From: CBDCNP01 sp965222425
GTDB taxonomy: Bacteria > Acidobacteriota > Vicinamibacteria > Marinacidobacterales > DATDRI01
Length of the DNA: 64,000 nt
NCBI GenBank assembly: GCA_965222425.1
Contig: CBDCTW010000008.1
Span: 62,001-126,000, forward strand
Direction: 5' to 3'
Positions 51,002-59,747 of this stretch are shown here, piece after piece. Numbering within the stretch: position 1 is the stretch's first letter; each line of letters opens with the position of its first letter. The translations under genes and the position numbers were made by a program. The notes under the pieces are model-generated. The model was not told the DNA's origin, did not search any database, and was given only the letters and a program-made list of their open reading frames with translations.

Positions 51002-52258
51002 GGGATCGGCCAGCGCAGCGATGCGTTCCAAAAACTCTACCCGATAGGGTCGAAGGACGCGAAGGCCGGCAAGGCGAACGATGCGATCTTCAAGCTGTAC
51101 AGCAACGGCTACAAAACTGGGCGGGACGTTTATATGTACAGCTTCTCCCGCGATGCCTGCGCCGAAAATGCCCGGAAGATGGTGGACGATTACCTGGGCG
51201 CGTTGCGGGAGTTGGAAGACAGCAAGAGTCCTGATCTGACCGTGGATGAGGTCGCACGGCGTCATTCATCGAATCTTCGGTGGGATCGGCAACTCAAGAA
51301 CAACTTGCGTCGGCGGAAAGCAATGGCATATGCGTCGGACAAGGTATGGACAACCCAATCCAGGCCTTTCGTCAAGCAGCGCTGCTACGCCGAATACATG
51401 TTGGCACAAATGAAGTACCAGATGGACCGGATTTTCCCGAACAGCGCGAGCGAGAACCGCGCGATCTGCGTTCCCGGGATCGGATCGACCAAGCCGTTCT
51501 CCGCCCTCGTGGTCGATACGATGCCAGATCTCAATCTTCTTCCAGCTGGAGGCCAGTGTTTCCCGCGATATAGGTATCAGAGGTACGCGGATCCACAGGG
51601 CGAGCTACCGGGAATCAAATCGGATCTGGAGCGCAACGACAACATCTCCGACACGGCCATGCGCGCCTTCCGCGTACGCTACAACGACAACTCAATCACC
51701 AAGGACGGGATTTTCGATTACGTCTACGGCATTCTGCATGCGCCCAGCTACCGGAAGCGCTTCGTCAACGATCTGGTAAATGAATTGCCGCGCATTCCCT
51801 TCGCGCCCGATTTTCACGTCTTTGCCAAGGCCGGGCGTGAGCTCGCGGAGCTTCACCTAGGTTACGAGACCTGCCAGGAATATCCGCTAGACGTTACCTT
51901 CACACAACTCGGAGAACCGCGACCGGAGCAATTCCGAGTAGGTGAGCGGGCGATGCGATATTCCGATAACGACAGGACAGTCCTTATCGTCAACGACCAT
52001 CTCCGACTCGGCGGGATACCTCCAGGGGCGCACCAGTACCAGGTCAACGGGCGGACACCGCTAGAGTGGTTCATCGACCGCTACCGAATCACGCGAGACA
52101 AGGAAAGCGGCATCGTCAACGATCCCAATGCTTGGTTCGACGATCCACGCGAGCTGATCGCGATGATCCGCCGCATCGTCCATGTCAGCGTGGAATCAAC
52201 GCGCATCGTCGAGGGCTTACCCGAACCGATCTTGGCGCCGAAGGGTAAGTCAAATTGA
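51002..52258 (+). pseudogene. Type ISP restriction-modification enzyme, C-terminal fragment
   Basis: The open frame starts in the flanking element and then reads LYPIGSKDAKAGKANDAIFK, GRDVYMYSFSRDACAENARK, RPFVKQRCYAEYMLAQMKYQ, ENRAICVPGIGSTKPFSALV, FDYVYGILHAPSYRKRF and INDPNAW-like ending, which are blocks of the C-terminal specificity region of single-chain Type ISP enzymes such as LlaBIII. These proteins have about 1500-1600 residues with nuclease, helicase and methyltransferase domains; only about 415 residues remain, without any catalytic domain. It lies between two inverted 315-bp elements. Confidence 0.82.
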
Positions 52259-52380
52259 GAAGGTGATCGACACAATGGGCCGATGCGACCCAACTTGCTG
52301 AGTTACAACGAATATCGATTCCCACCCGAAATTATCGGCGTTGGTGCATGAATTCGTTCGTGCGCCCAACTTACTACCCC

Positions 52381-52695
52381 GTCCTGTGCCAAAACTCGGC
52401 CCTTTTGAAAGACCATGGCTGTAATTTAATGCACCGTATAGTCTTAGTGTCATTTTACCAACACTTAATGGTGGAAGCACCCATGAGGTCTGTGTGAGCG
52501 GCAGGGCTGCCCGATCGAACAACGGTTGCCTGACCAACAGTAGGAATTGCACATGGTACGTCATGATGGATCCGAAGATAACACCCTCGGGCCAGACGAT
52601 TGTAAAGCCCACGGCCCTTGGCACCATCGCAAAACACAGACGCTAAGCTGCTGATTTATCGGCTATTTCAAGAGGGCCGAGTTTTGGCACAGGAC
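52381..52695 (+). mobile_element. 315-bp non-autonomous element, copy 2 (inverted)
   Basis: Same ends and length as copy 1 but inverted, with a few base changes. It lies 122 bp after the stop codon of the ISP fragment. No 8-bp duplication is seen around either copy or around the pair. Confidence 0.85.
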
Positions 52696-52704
52696 GGGGT
52701 TAAA

Positions 52705-53751
52705 CTAACGCGGACCTATCTCGACGTTTCGGTAGACCGCACCCACGATCGATTCCCGTCGCTCCTGGATGCCGAGTTCCACGTAAAGCACTGCCGTTTT
52801 GTAGGCGCGTCTGTAATTGATGCGGATCACGCTCTGCCCTTGCAAAAAAACGCGGACCACATGACCATCGCCTTCTTTCCCCCATTCGAGCCGCCAGCGG
52901 TACACTGTGTTGGCGTTCCACTCAATGAAATTGAATCCTCGATCAGATTCTTCGCCGTTGGAGATCCAGCGGAAGCGAACGAACGGGGGATTATGCCGCC
53001 GGTCCAACTTCTGTAGGTGCACCCGAAACGGGTTAGTGCGATACCGTCCCTCGGTCGGATCCCACATTCCTAACAGCATGAACTGATCCGGAGACGCGTT
53101 GAGTGGTTTGAGCCCCAAATTCTCCCACTCCACGAAGCCTTTCACCAAACTCGAGAGTTCGTAGCGGATGAAATCCTCGCTCCTGGTCACTTCCCACCCT
53201 CGAGGGGTGAACTTGCCACCACTCACCTGACCCAACGAGGTGCCGTTGGTGAGGGGGTCCACGATCTCCTCCGTCACCTCTGGCTCGGTTGGTGGCGGGG
53301 GCGGCGTGGCGTTCGGGTTTACGGTGAACCAAGAATTGCTGAACGGTCCCTCTCGATTCTCGAGATGTGCCTGAACCCTCCAATGATAGTCGCCTTCTGG
53401 AAGCGCCGACGGCACACGCCACTGGGCACGCCCATTTCCGCGCGGCTCGACCCTGCCCGAAGCTGCGATCAAACCATCGAATCGGGAGTTTCGGGACACC
53501 TGAAACGTGTAGACCGCTCCCGGGGCATTGGTCGCGTCGCCAGCGATCAGGGTTGGGCGGATACCCACTTCCTCGCCGGCATCCGGCTTGTAAAGGGTCG
53601 GTGCGCCGAGGACGGGGCCCGGTTGATCGTCACCCGGAGGGGGATCACTGCCAATCGGGGTTTCGCCGCCCAAGCAGGACAACTGAAAGAGCAAAAGAAC
53701 GAAAGGCGGGAAAACGTATTTCGGTTGCTGAAGTAAGAAACCTCGTTTCAT
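52705..53751 (-). CDS. Lipoprotein with fibronectin-like and LamG-like regions, unknown function
   Basis: ATG 53751 starts a lipoprotein signal peptide (MKRGFLLQQPKYVFPPFVLL, lipobox LSCLG). The mature protein of about 320 residues has a fibronectin type III-like region (about 45-150: YTFQVSRNSRFDGLIAASGR, EGDYHWRVQAHLENREGPF), a Pro-rich linker with a run of prolines, and a lectin/glucanase-like beta-sandwich (FIRYELSSLVKGFVEWENLG, VYRWRLEWGKEGDGHVVRVF). It is probably a surface carbohydrate-binding or adhesion protein. The stop lies ten bases from the end of element copy 2, so the insertion may have removed downstream sequence. Confidence 0.72.
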   Translation of the reverse strand: MKRGFLLQQPKYVFPPFVLLLFQLSCLGGETPIGSDPPPGDDQPGPVLGAPTLYKPDAGEEVGIRPTLIAGDATNAPGAVYTFQVSRNSRFDGLIAASGRVEPRGNGRAQWRVPSALPEGDYHWRVQAHLENREGPFSNSWFTVNPNATPPPPPTEPEVTEEIVDPLTNGTSLGQVSGGKFTPRGWEVTRSEDFIRYELSSLVKGFVEWENLGLKPLNASPDQFMLLGMWDPTEGRYRTNPFRVHLQKLDRRHNPPFVRFRWISNGEESDRGFNFIEWNANTVYRWRLEWGKEGDGHVVRVFLQGQSVIRINYRRAYKTAVLYVELGIQERRESIVGAVYRNVEIGPR

Positions 53752-53860
53752 GATCGACATCATCCGGCAAACGATGCGCGGCACGCGTGTATCTAGCGCC
53801 GACAACCTGCTGGCCCTCCACCTGCTCGAATCTCCGAAGCTCGGTAAGCCCATCACCATC

Positions 53861-53935
53861 CTACATCACTGCACGCATGACGGTCGAGCCTTGCGCCTGC
53901 TGACGCTAGTCGACGAATACACCAAGGAGTCGTGA
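53861..53935 (+). pseudogene. Transposase remnant (integrase core, first Asp region)
   Basis: About 25 codons read ILHHCTHDGRALRLLTLVDE and YTKES then stop. The pattern DGRxLRxLTxVDEYT is the start of the catalytic domain of IS3-type OrfB proteins. Nothing else of this element remains. Confidence 0.55.
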
Positions 53936-53946
53936 GGTCAAAATAC

Positions 53947-54914
53947 TCATGCGGCTTCCCGATGGTAGAAACGTAGTAACCCGCCAAGCCGTTCACGGGA
54001 GCGCACCTTGCGCTCGGACTGAGGTAACTGGTCGCTGGCTGGGAACAGCAGCAGATTCTCCTTGCCTTGATGATTCCTCTCGTGGTGATAGTAGACGACG
54101 TACTCCCTAAGCGCATGACGGAGCGACTTCTCGCCGAACAGGATGAGCTTCGAGAGACATTCCTCTTTGACTGACTTCACCCAGCGCTCCGCGAACGAGT
54201 TCAAATCCGGGCTCCGTGCGGGCAGCTTGACGGGCGCGACGCCAACCGCCTCGATGGTCCGGTGGAACGACTGGCAGAACTTCGTGTCTCGGTCGTGAAT
54301 GAGGTATCGGCTCGAGGACAGAAAGCCGACATCCGCCATGGTCACGTTGCGAGCCACTTGAGTCATCCAACTGTTCGTTCGGATGCGGCGTGATGCCGGC
54401 AACGTGGACTCGACGGGTAGCCAGGTGTATGAAGAACAAAACGTAGTACGTCACCAACCCGCCCTGAGTCCACACTTCCGTGGTGAAAAAATCTGTTGCC
54501 GCGAGGACGTCCATGTGCGAGCGGATGAACTCCCTCCACGTCGTGGTCTTCCGACGCTCTGGTGCGAGCGGAATGCCGTGGCGTTTCAGAATGTTACCGA
54601 CGGTTTGATCGGCTACTTCATGCCCGAGGTTGGCTAGCGCCCCGGCAATCCGGTCGTAACCCCAGGATTTGTTCTCCTTGGCGAGACGCACCACCAGTTC
54701 TTCGATGTCGGCGTCGACCCGCGGTCGCCCTGGATACTGACGGTTCTTGGAGCCATCGAATTTCTTCGCGACAAGCCTCCGGTGCCAACCTAGGATCGTG
54801 TCGGGGTTCACGATACTCGCGACCTCATCAAGGGCTTGCTTACCCAGACGCTTTCCGATCTCGGCCAGAGACCGCCGTTCGCCATCGGTCAGAGTCGGGG
54901 CACCACGTCGAGGG
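53947..54914 (-). pseudogene. Integrase-core transposase (IS481/IS3-like), frameshifted
   Basis: First frame: an HTH region (LVAKKFDGSKNRQYPGRPRV, KSWGYDRIAGALANLGHEVA) and the first Asp in LAATDFFTTEVWT. An extra T near 54380 shifts the frame; the second reads DRDTKFCQSFHRTIEAVGVA (second Asp) and NSFAERWVKSVKEECLSKLI (Glu). Its N-terminal edge coincides with the truncation point of an MBL-fold gene (about 54914), so this element probably caused that truncation. Confidence 0.8.
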
Positions 54915-55100
54915 GTTGATGTAGTACGACTGGCCATAGTGTTTCCGGATGTGGTCTACAAGCTTCTGCCCGTCGTCCGCATAACCGCCGTCCACAACGT
55001 ATATACAGTCGCCGCCGTTGTGGCGTCGGCGGACTGCGATGGCGTCTCCACTGCCGCTGTCCCCTGCCTCGATGAAGTCGATTTCGATGAAGTCCGTCAT
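54915..55100 (-). pseudogene. MBL-fold (ComEC-like) metallohydrolase, N-terminal fragment
   Basis: ATG 55100 begins IEIDFIEAGDSGSGDAIAVR and continues CIYVVDGGYADDGQKLVDHI and RKHYGQSYYIN, which is the first strand region of MBL-fold proteins of the ComEC/Rec2-like type. The H-x-H-x-D-H metal motif that would come next is missing because a transposase sequence starts there. The start lies one base after the stop codon of a small upstream gene, so the two formed an operon. Proteins of this type are common in defence loci. Confidence 0.65.
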
Positions 55101-55101
55101 C

Positions 55102-55311
55102 TCAATCGCTCTTGTTGCTCTTCTTGTTGCCCGAACGCGTACCCAGGGACGATCCCTTGCACGACATGACCTTGCCTTCGAAGTCGAGCGAGAGCGCTTC
55201 ACCTTGCCACCACCCTCGGTCCACGCCATCGAGGGTGGCAGGTACGACGTGCACGAGGTCTCCAGCGCGATAGCCTTCGGACAGCGCGACTATTGCTGCT
55301 GTCCTACTCAT
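55102..55311 (-). CDS. Small protein, possibly SH3-like, operonic with the MBL-fold fragment
   Basis: The 69-residue frame reads MSRTAAIVALSEGYRAGDLV, HVVPATLDGVDRGWWQGEAL and ends with a Lys/Asn/Ser-rich tail. The G-D-L-V ... G-W-W-Q-G-E pattern resembles a bacterial SH3 strand set but is too short to be sure. Its stop codon is followed after one base by the ATG of the MBL-fold fragment. Confidence 0.4.
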   Translation of the reverse strand: MSRTAAIVALSEGYRAGDLVHVVPATLDGVDRGWWQGEALSLDFEGKVMSCKGSSLGTRSGNKKSNKSD

Positions 55312-55416
55312 CTCTTGAGGTCAAAATGTTGCGATTCGCGGTCGAGCAGGCATCCAAGTATGCCTCACCGCACGGCTTGATCTGCCAAAGGCACTGTGTC
55401 CATCCCCGAGACCTGC

Positions 55417-56313
55417 TCAACTGGCCTCGAACGTAAACTGAACTCGATAGATGCCTACGCCCTGTGGTATCCCCCCACCAATCCACACCTCATAGCGCCC
55501 AGAGCGGTTGAGTTTCTTCTTCGTGCGCACGGTCCCTCTGCCCATGTCGCCTTCTATTTTTTTCCCGTCGGGAGCCACGACCGTTGTGTGGAGCAACGCG
55601 AGTCCGCGCTGTTTCTCGACGTTAATAATCAACTCACCTGGCTGCTCGATCTCAAGTAGGTAGACATCGTTGAAGGCACCGGCTGTGCTCTTGTCAAGCG
55701 TAGCGGGCATGAGCACATCACCTGCGCCCAAGCGCCCGGTCGTCGAGAAGCTGTGGCTTTCAATCATCTGGTGTTCGTCACTCTCACGATGGTTCGCGGA
55801 ACTTTCTCTTCGGAGGAACTGCGCGTATTCCGTCCACCCACGGGCGCTCTCGATGTATCGGTTCCCGTCTCTCCATTGGTTTATGGCCGCTTGGTAGTCC
55901 TGGATGGCAAGAGCGAACGCCAGCTTCACATCTGCCCATTCGTCGCCGGTCGACTTGATATAGCTTGTTACCGTAGGCATCGTTTCGACGAGCCTCTCGT
56001 TGAACTGCTCCCGCAAGAGACCGATCTCAAGTGAAGCTTGAAACTCCTCGATTGCGGCGAAGGCGGATTTGAATTCTGTTGACTCACTCTCAACATCGTT
56101 ACTGCCTTCTAGTTTGCCCGCGAAAGAAATGTACTTGACGTTGTCAGTCGGAATGCTGATTTTCTGCCCCGCGATCACAACGGAAACAGAGTCGTTGGTC
56201 GCCCCGCCGAACGTACCCTCAACCGAGTCTCCATCTTTCGTTGCGACAGAAACTTTCCGTTCTTGTGCTATGGCAATCCCTACCGTCGCGCCCAGGACGG
56301 CGACGAAACACAT
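55417..56313 (-). CDS. Exported protein with C-terminal beta domain, unknown function
   Basis: ATG 56313 starts a signal peptide (MCFVAVLGATVGIAIAQE); a longer frame upstream is only read-through of a short repeat element. The mature protein has a small beta domain (RKVSVATKDGDSVEGTFGGA, KISIPTDNVKYISFAGK), a helical middle (about 60-190) and a pre-peptidase-like beta domain at the end (VYLLEIEQPGELIINVEKQR, NRSGRYEVWIGGGIPQGVGI). No enzyme motif is seen. The gene is intact and may be a recently acquired passenger between repeat elements. Confidence 0.6.
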   Translation of the reverse strand: MCFVAVLGATVGIAIAQERKVSVATKDGDSVEGTFGGATNDSVSVVIAGQKISIPTDNVKYISFAGKLEGSNDVESESTEFKSAFAAIEEFQASLEIGLLREQFNERLVETMPTVTSYIKSTGDEWADVKLAFALAIQDYQAAINQWRDGNRYIESARGWTEYAQFLRRESSANHRESDEHQMIESHSFSTTGRLGAGDVLMPATLDKSTAGAFNDVYLLEIEQPGELIINVEKQRGLALLHTTVVAPDGKKIEGDMGRGTVRTKKKLNRSGRYEVWIGGGIPQGVGIYRVQFTFEAS

Positions 56314-56393
56314 GAGTGTTTGACTACAGTGCAGAGTACTTTCCTTTCTCAGTGAGTGTGACACAGCTTTGGTTGAGCTTCCAATGCTACCTC

Positions 56394-56571
56394 GTCCTGT
56401 GCCAAAACTTGATCCACTGGTAACGTTACAAGCGACCAGTTGACGCGGCGTGGACGGTGGGGCCTGCAACAACCATTGAGCGGAGCTACCCTCCTTGGTC
56501 CGTTCGCAAACACAGATACTAAGCTGCTGATTTATAGTCTATTTCAAAAGGGCCGAGTTTTGGCACAGGAC
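56394..56571 (-). mobile_element. 178-bp non-autonomous element, copy 3
   Basis: It has the same outer sequence GTCCTGTGCCAAAACT on both sides. One side carries the full end (TCGGCCCTTTTGAAATAG, AAATCAGCAGCTTAG, CTGTGTTTGCG); the other shares only the last 16 bases. The interior differs from the 315-bp copies, so it is a separate deletion derivative. Confidence 0.75.
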
Positions 56572-56654
56572 GACATCGAGCTTCACATCGACGACGATCG
56601 AGTGACGCTGTAAGGCAAGCGCCCGGTCAACGAAGCCATCAACGAGAAACGGTT

Positions 56655-56693
56655 CGTACGATGGAACGTTCCTACGGTCCGTTCCATCGTACG
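56655..56693. repeat. Perfect 13-bp stem-loop
   Basis: CGTACGATGGAAC and its exact complement GTTCCATCGTACG are separated by 13 bases. It lies at the 3' side of the K+ channel pseudogene. It could be a transcription terminator or part of a mobile unit. Confidence 0.5.
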
Positions 56694-56727
56694 TTCGAGC
56701 TCCCGACGAGCATCGAAACGGACAGAG

Positions 56728-57328
56728 AAACACGCGCCCACCGATGGTAATCGGAAACACGTCGCCGTAGCCGACTGTGGTCAGGGTCACGATCGCCCAC
56801 CAGAGGCTGTGAAAGACAGACGCGAAATGTTCCGGTTGACTGCCAGACTCGAAGTAGTAGATACCAACTGCGGAGAGGAAGATCAAAATCAGGGCGACGT
56901 TGAGGAAGAGCACGAGTTCCTGCGCACGATGATGGCAGCGCGGTGCAGCCGACGACGGCGGCACTGTAGCGCGCCAATTGCAGGATCCGAATCAACCGCA
57001 GTAACCGGAACGTCCGCACGGCACGGAGATCGACGCCGACCCCCAAATAAAACGGCAGAATCGCGAGGAGATCGAGCAATCCGAAGAAGCTGCGGACAAA
57101 CTGCCCTCGGTGCTCAGCGACCGCGAGGCGGAGGAGGTACTCGCCCGTGAACAGTAGAACGGTCGCAAACTCGATCCAATAGAGCACCGCCGAGGCCGCC
57201 GGCGGGAGATTGGGCAGGGTTTCGATCGAGAACGTGATGAGCGAGACGACGATGAGAGCGGAGACAACCCTATCGAACCAGCGCCCCGCCCGCGTGTCGG
57301 ATTGCTCGACGATACGTTTGAGGCTCAT
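56728..57328 (-). pseudogene. Voltage-gated potassium channel, frameshifted and C-terminally truncated
   Basis: ATG 57328 starts an ion-channel protein with S1 (VVSALIVVSLITFSIETLP), S2-S3, and an S4 helix with regularly spaced Arg (LRAVRTFRLLRLIRILQLAR). After two small indels near 56940 the frame shows S5 (ELVLFLNVALILIFLSAVGI), the pore helix and the selectivity filter TLTTVGYGD, then stops matching after PITIGGR at the beginning of S6. The inner gate helix is missing. This class is a Kv-type channel of about 270 residues. Confidence 0.85.
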
Positions 57329-57488
57329 CGCGCCATCTTACTATGCGCCGGTGAGGCACAGTGAGGGATGGGTCGAAGCTTGACGGCACGATGTAGAAAG
57401 CAATCCACCGCGACGCCGCTTGGCACATAGGGCACCAGTACCCTGGGGAAGAAAGCTGTGAACCGCCCCGGGTTTTCCGGAGACTGTT

Positions 57489-58406
57489 TTAGTTGAGTCT
57501 CGCCATCTCTAGCGAGCCTTCCTGCGACCGATAGTAGTTCATCTCGTACTCGACGGGGGCGACATTTCCGATCGGCTCCAAGAGTCGTTGCGTGTTGTAC
57601 CAATGGACCCACTCGAGGGTGGCGAACTCGACGTCCTCAGGACCACGCCAGGGCCCACGTCGACGGATCACCTCGGTCTTGTAAAGGCCGATGATGGATT
57701 CAGCCAAAGCGTTATCGTAAGAGTCGCCTCGGCTGCCGACGGACGGCTCAATACCCGCCTCGGCGAGCCGCTCGGTGTAACGGATCGAGACGTACTGCAC
57801 GCCGCGGTCGCTGTGATGCACCAATGGGTGTTCTGGGTTTAGTCGGCGCTCGTGCAGCGCCTGCTCCAACGCATCGAGAGCGATGCCGGCAGTCAACGAT
57901 GTCGTCGCTCGCCAACCGACGATGAGTCGAGCGAAGACGTCGATGACGAAGGCGACGTACACGAAGCCGCGCCACGTGGCAACGTAGGTCAGGTCCGAGA
58001 CCCAGAGCTCGTTCGGGCGTGTGGCGTTGAAGTCGCGCTCCACGAGGTCCATCGGGCGAGCGCCGCTCGAATCCGGCTTCGTCGTCTTGAATCGACGTCC
58101 ACGGACCGCCCCCTGGAGGCCCATTTCACGCATCAGACGGGCCACCGTGCATCGAGCCACGTCGCGGCCCTCACGGCACAGCTGACGCCAGACCTTGCGC
58201 ACGCCATACACGTCAAAGTTCTCTTGCCGTACACGACGAATCTCGCCGCGGAGTTGGACGTCGCGCTTCGCTCTCGCTGGCAGGCGGCTTGGGTCCTTCT
58301 CTCGCGCTTTCTGCTCGTAATAGGTCGACGGGGCGATCGGAAGCATCCGGCAGATCGGCTCGACCCCGTAACTCTCACGGTTCGCGTCCACGAACAACAC
58401 ATTCAC
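57489..58406 (-). CDS. IS3 OrfB (DDE transposase), copy D
   Basis: Intact 305-residue transposase; it differs from copy C at a few positions (DLTYVATW instead of DLTYIATW). Confidence 0.94.
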   Translation of the reverse strand: MNVLFVDANRESYGVEPICRMLPIAPSTYYEQKAREKDPSRLPARAKRDVQLRGEIRRVRQENFDVYGVRKVWRQLCREGRDVARCTVARLMREMGLQGAVRGRRFKTTKPDSSGARPMDLVERDFNATRPNELWVSDLTYVATWRGFVYVAFVIDVFARLIVGWRATTSLTAGIALDALEQALHERRLNPEHPLVHHSDRGVQYVSIRYTERLAEAGIEPSVGSRGDSYDNALAESIIGLYKTEVIRRRGPWRGPEDVEFATLEWVHWYNTQRLLEPIGNVAPVEYEMNYYRSQEGSLEMARLN

Positions 58407-58723
58407 CTCGGTCGGCGGTCGAGCTCCGCCTGGGCGAAAAACGCCGACGCCTTGCGAAGGATCTCGTTCGCCCGCTTTAGCTCACGGTTCTCTCGCTCAA
58501 GCTCCTTCAGCCGCTGACGCTCGTCCGTCGTCAGTCCCGCTCGTTTCCCAGCATCACGCTCTGCTCGACGCACCCACGTGCGTAGCGTTTCCCGCGTACA
58601 GTCAATCTTCGACGCAATCGATGAGATCGCTGACCACTGAGATTCGTGCTGAGCCTGCTGGTCGAAAACCATCCGCACTGCGCGCTCTTTTACCTCCGGT
58701 GAATACCTGCTTCGTCTTGTCAT
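58403..58723 (-). CDS. IS3 OrfA (HTH protein), copy D
   Basis: Same 106-residue OrfA as in the other copies with the four-base overlap to orfB. Confidence 0.93.
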   Translation of the reverse strand: MTRRSRYSPEVKERAVRMVFDQQAQHESQWSAISSIASKIDCTRETLRTWVRRAERDAGKRAGLTTDERQRLKELERENRELKRANEILRKASAFFAQAELDRRPR

Positions 58724-58871
58724 GACTCCATCCTCTCAAGAGTTGGAGTCTCCGGGAAACCCGGGGCGGTTCACCTTCGTGTGCACGCCGACATCCTTAT
58801 TGATGGCGTTCGCCGACACAGGCCGGCCAGTTGACACTAGCATTCAAACACGGCGTAGCAACACTTGATGG

Positions 58872-59162
58872 CGGAAGCACTCGACTTTCGAACCTCTCCT
58901 CCAAGTCCCGTACTCTCGGCCGGCGAACCGTCACTGTGCCCACGCTCATCGTCAGCTTCCGAGGCTTACCGTATCCATTTCGATAGCCCGCCGTTGTGTC
59001 CACGGGCTTCCGTCTCTCTGATTTCTCACGCCCGAGAAGCTCCGTGACTTCGGCTACCATCAGCTCCTGCACCCAATCCTGGATCTCGAGCCTCGCCCAC
59101 TTCTCCAGCAACTCCCAAGCCACCCTTGACGAGCTCCGTCGTCCTGTGGTCTTTTCCTTCAT
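58872..59162 (-). pseudogene. IS256-type element C transposase, N-terminal fragment
   Basis: Reads MKEKTTGRRSSSRVAWELLE, ARLEIQDWVQELMVAEVTEL, GYRNGYGKPRKLTMSVGTVT and VRRPRVRDLEERFESRVLP, the start of an IS256/Mutator-type transposase unrelated at high identity to types A and B. Homology stops at about 58875 and the frame then runs out. Its upstream sequence leads, after removal of element B, to the GTCCTGTGCC terminus at 62216. Confidence 0.82.
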
Positions 59163-59369
59163 GGCGGTGTCTCCTTCCGTTGGCCCCTTCAGGCCGTGTT
59201 TCGTGACGCGGAAGGTTACTCCGCCTTTACTTTATTTCCACACCTTCTGAGGGTAGCTCCCATGGGGATGTCCCGCCGGATGTTGAATTTGGGGTAGCTG
59301 CGGCTCCTTGGCCGGCCTAAGAATAGGTCTGCCAATAAACCGTCTCCAGAGGGGGACAAGGAGCCACCA

Positions 59370-59747
59370 ATGCCTAGGAAATCAAAGAAGCCAGTAAGAA
59401 AGCAAACGCACTCGCCTACGGGCAAGGTAGTTGGCCAAGTCGGTCAGATACTGCTACCGATGATAGCTGGGATCGCGGCCACGAAGGCGGATCTGACGGA
59501 ATGGGTGTACGAGCAAGGACTGACAGCTCTGCACCTACTGCTCAGAGAGGACGCCGAGGAGATCGCGGGGCTCAAGGGCAAGCACGAGAAGGAGCGAACT
59601 CATAACCACTGGGGGAGCACGAACGGAGAGCTGAGCTTCGGTGGTCGTCGCATCCAAGTGTCGCGACCTCGAGTTCGCTCGAAGTCGGGCGCGGAGGCGT
59701 CGCTTCCACACTTCGAAGCCTTCCGCGAAGAAGACCCGCTTCCAGAG
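59370..59747 (+). pseudogene. IS256-type B transposase, 5' part
   Basis: Reads from MPRKSKKPVRKQTHSPTGKV through LTEWVYEQGLTALHLLLRED and FEAFREEDPLPE, where element A is inserted after CTTCCAGAG. The frame continues exactly in the 3' part (RVLNQILVGVSTRNYESSL). Confidence 0.88.

Larger units (their letters stand above)
57459..58773 (-). mobile_element. IS3-family element, copy D (1315 bp)
   Basis: Same ends and length. The flanking bases (GCTG on the left, CCTT on the right) do not form a duplication, so one side has been exchanged since insertion. On the right it abuts the transposase fragment of IS256-type element C. Confidence 0.93.
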
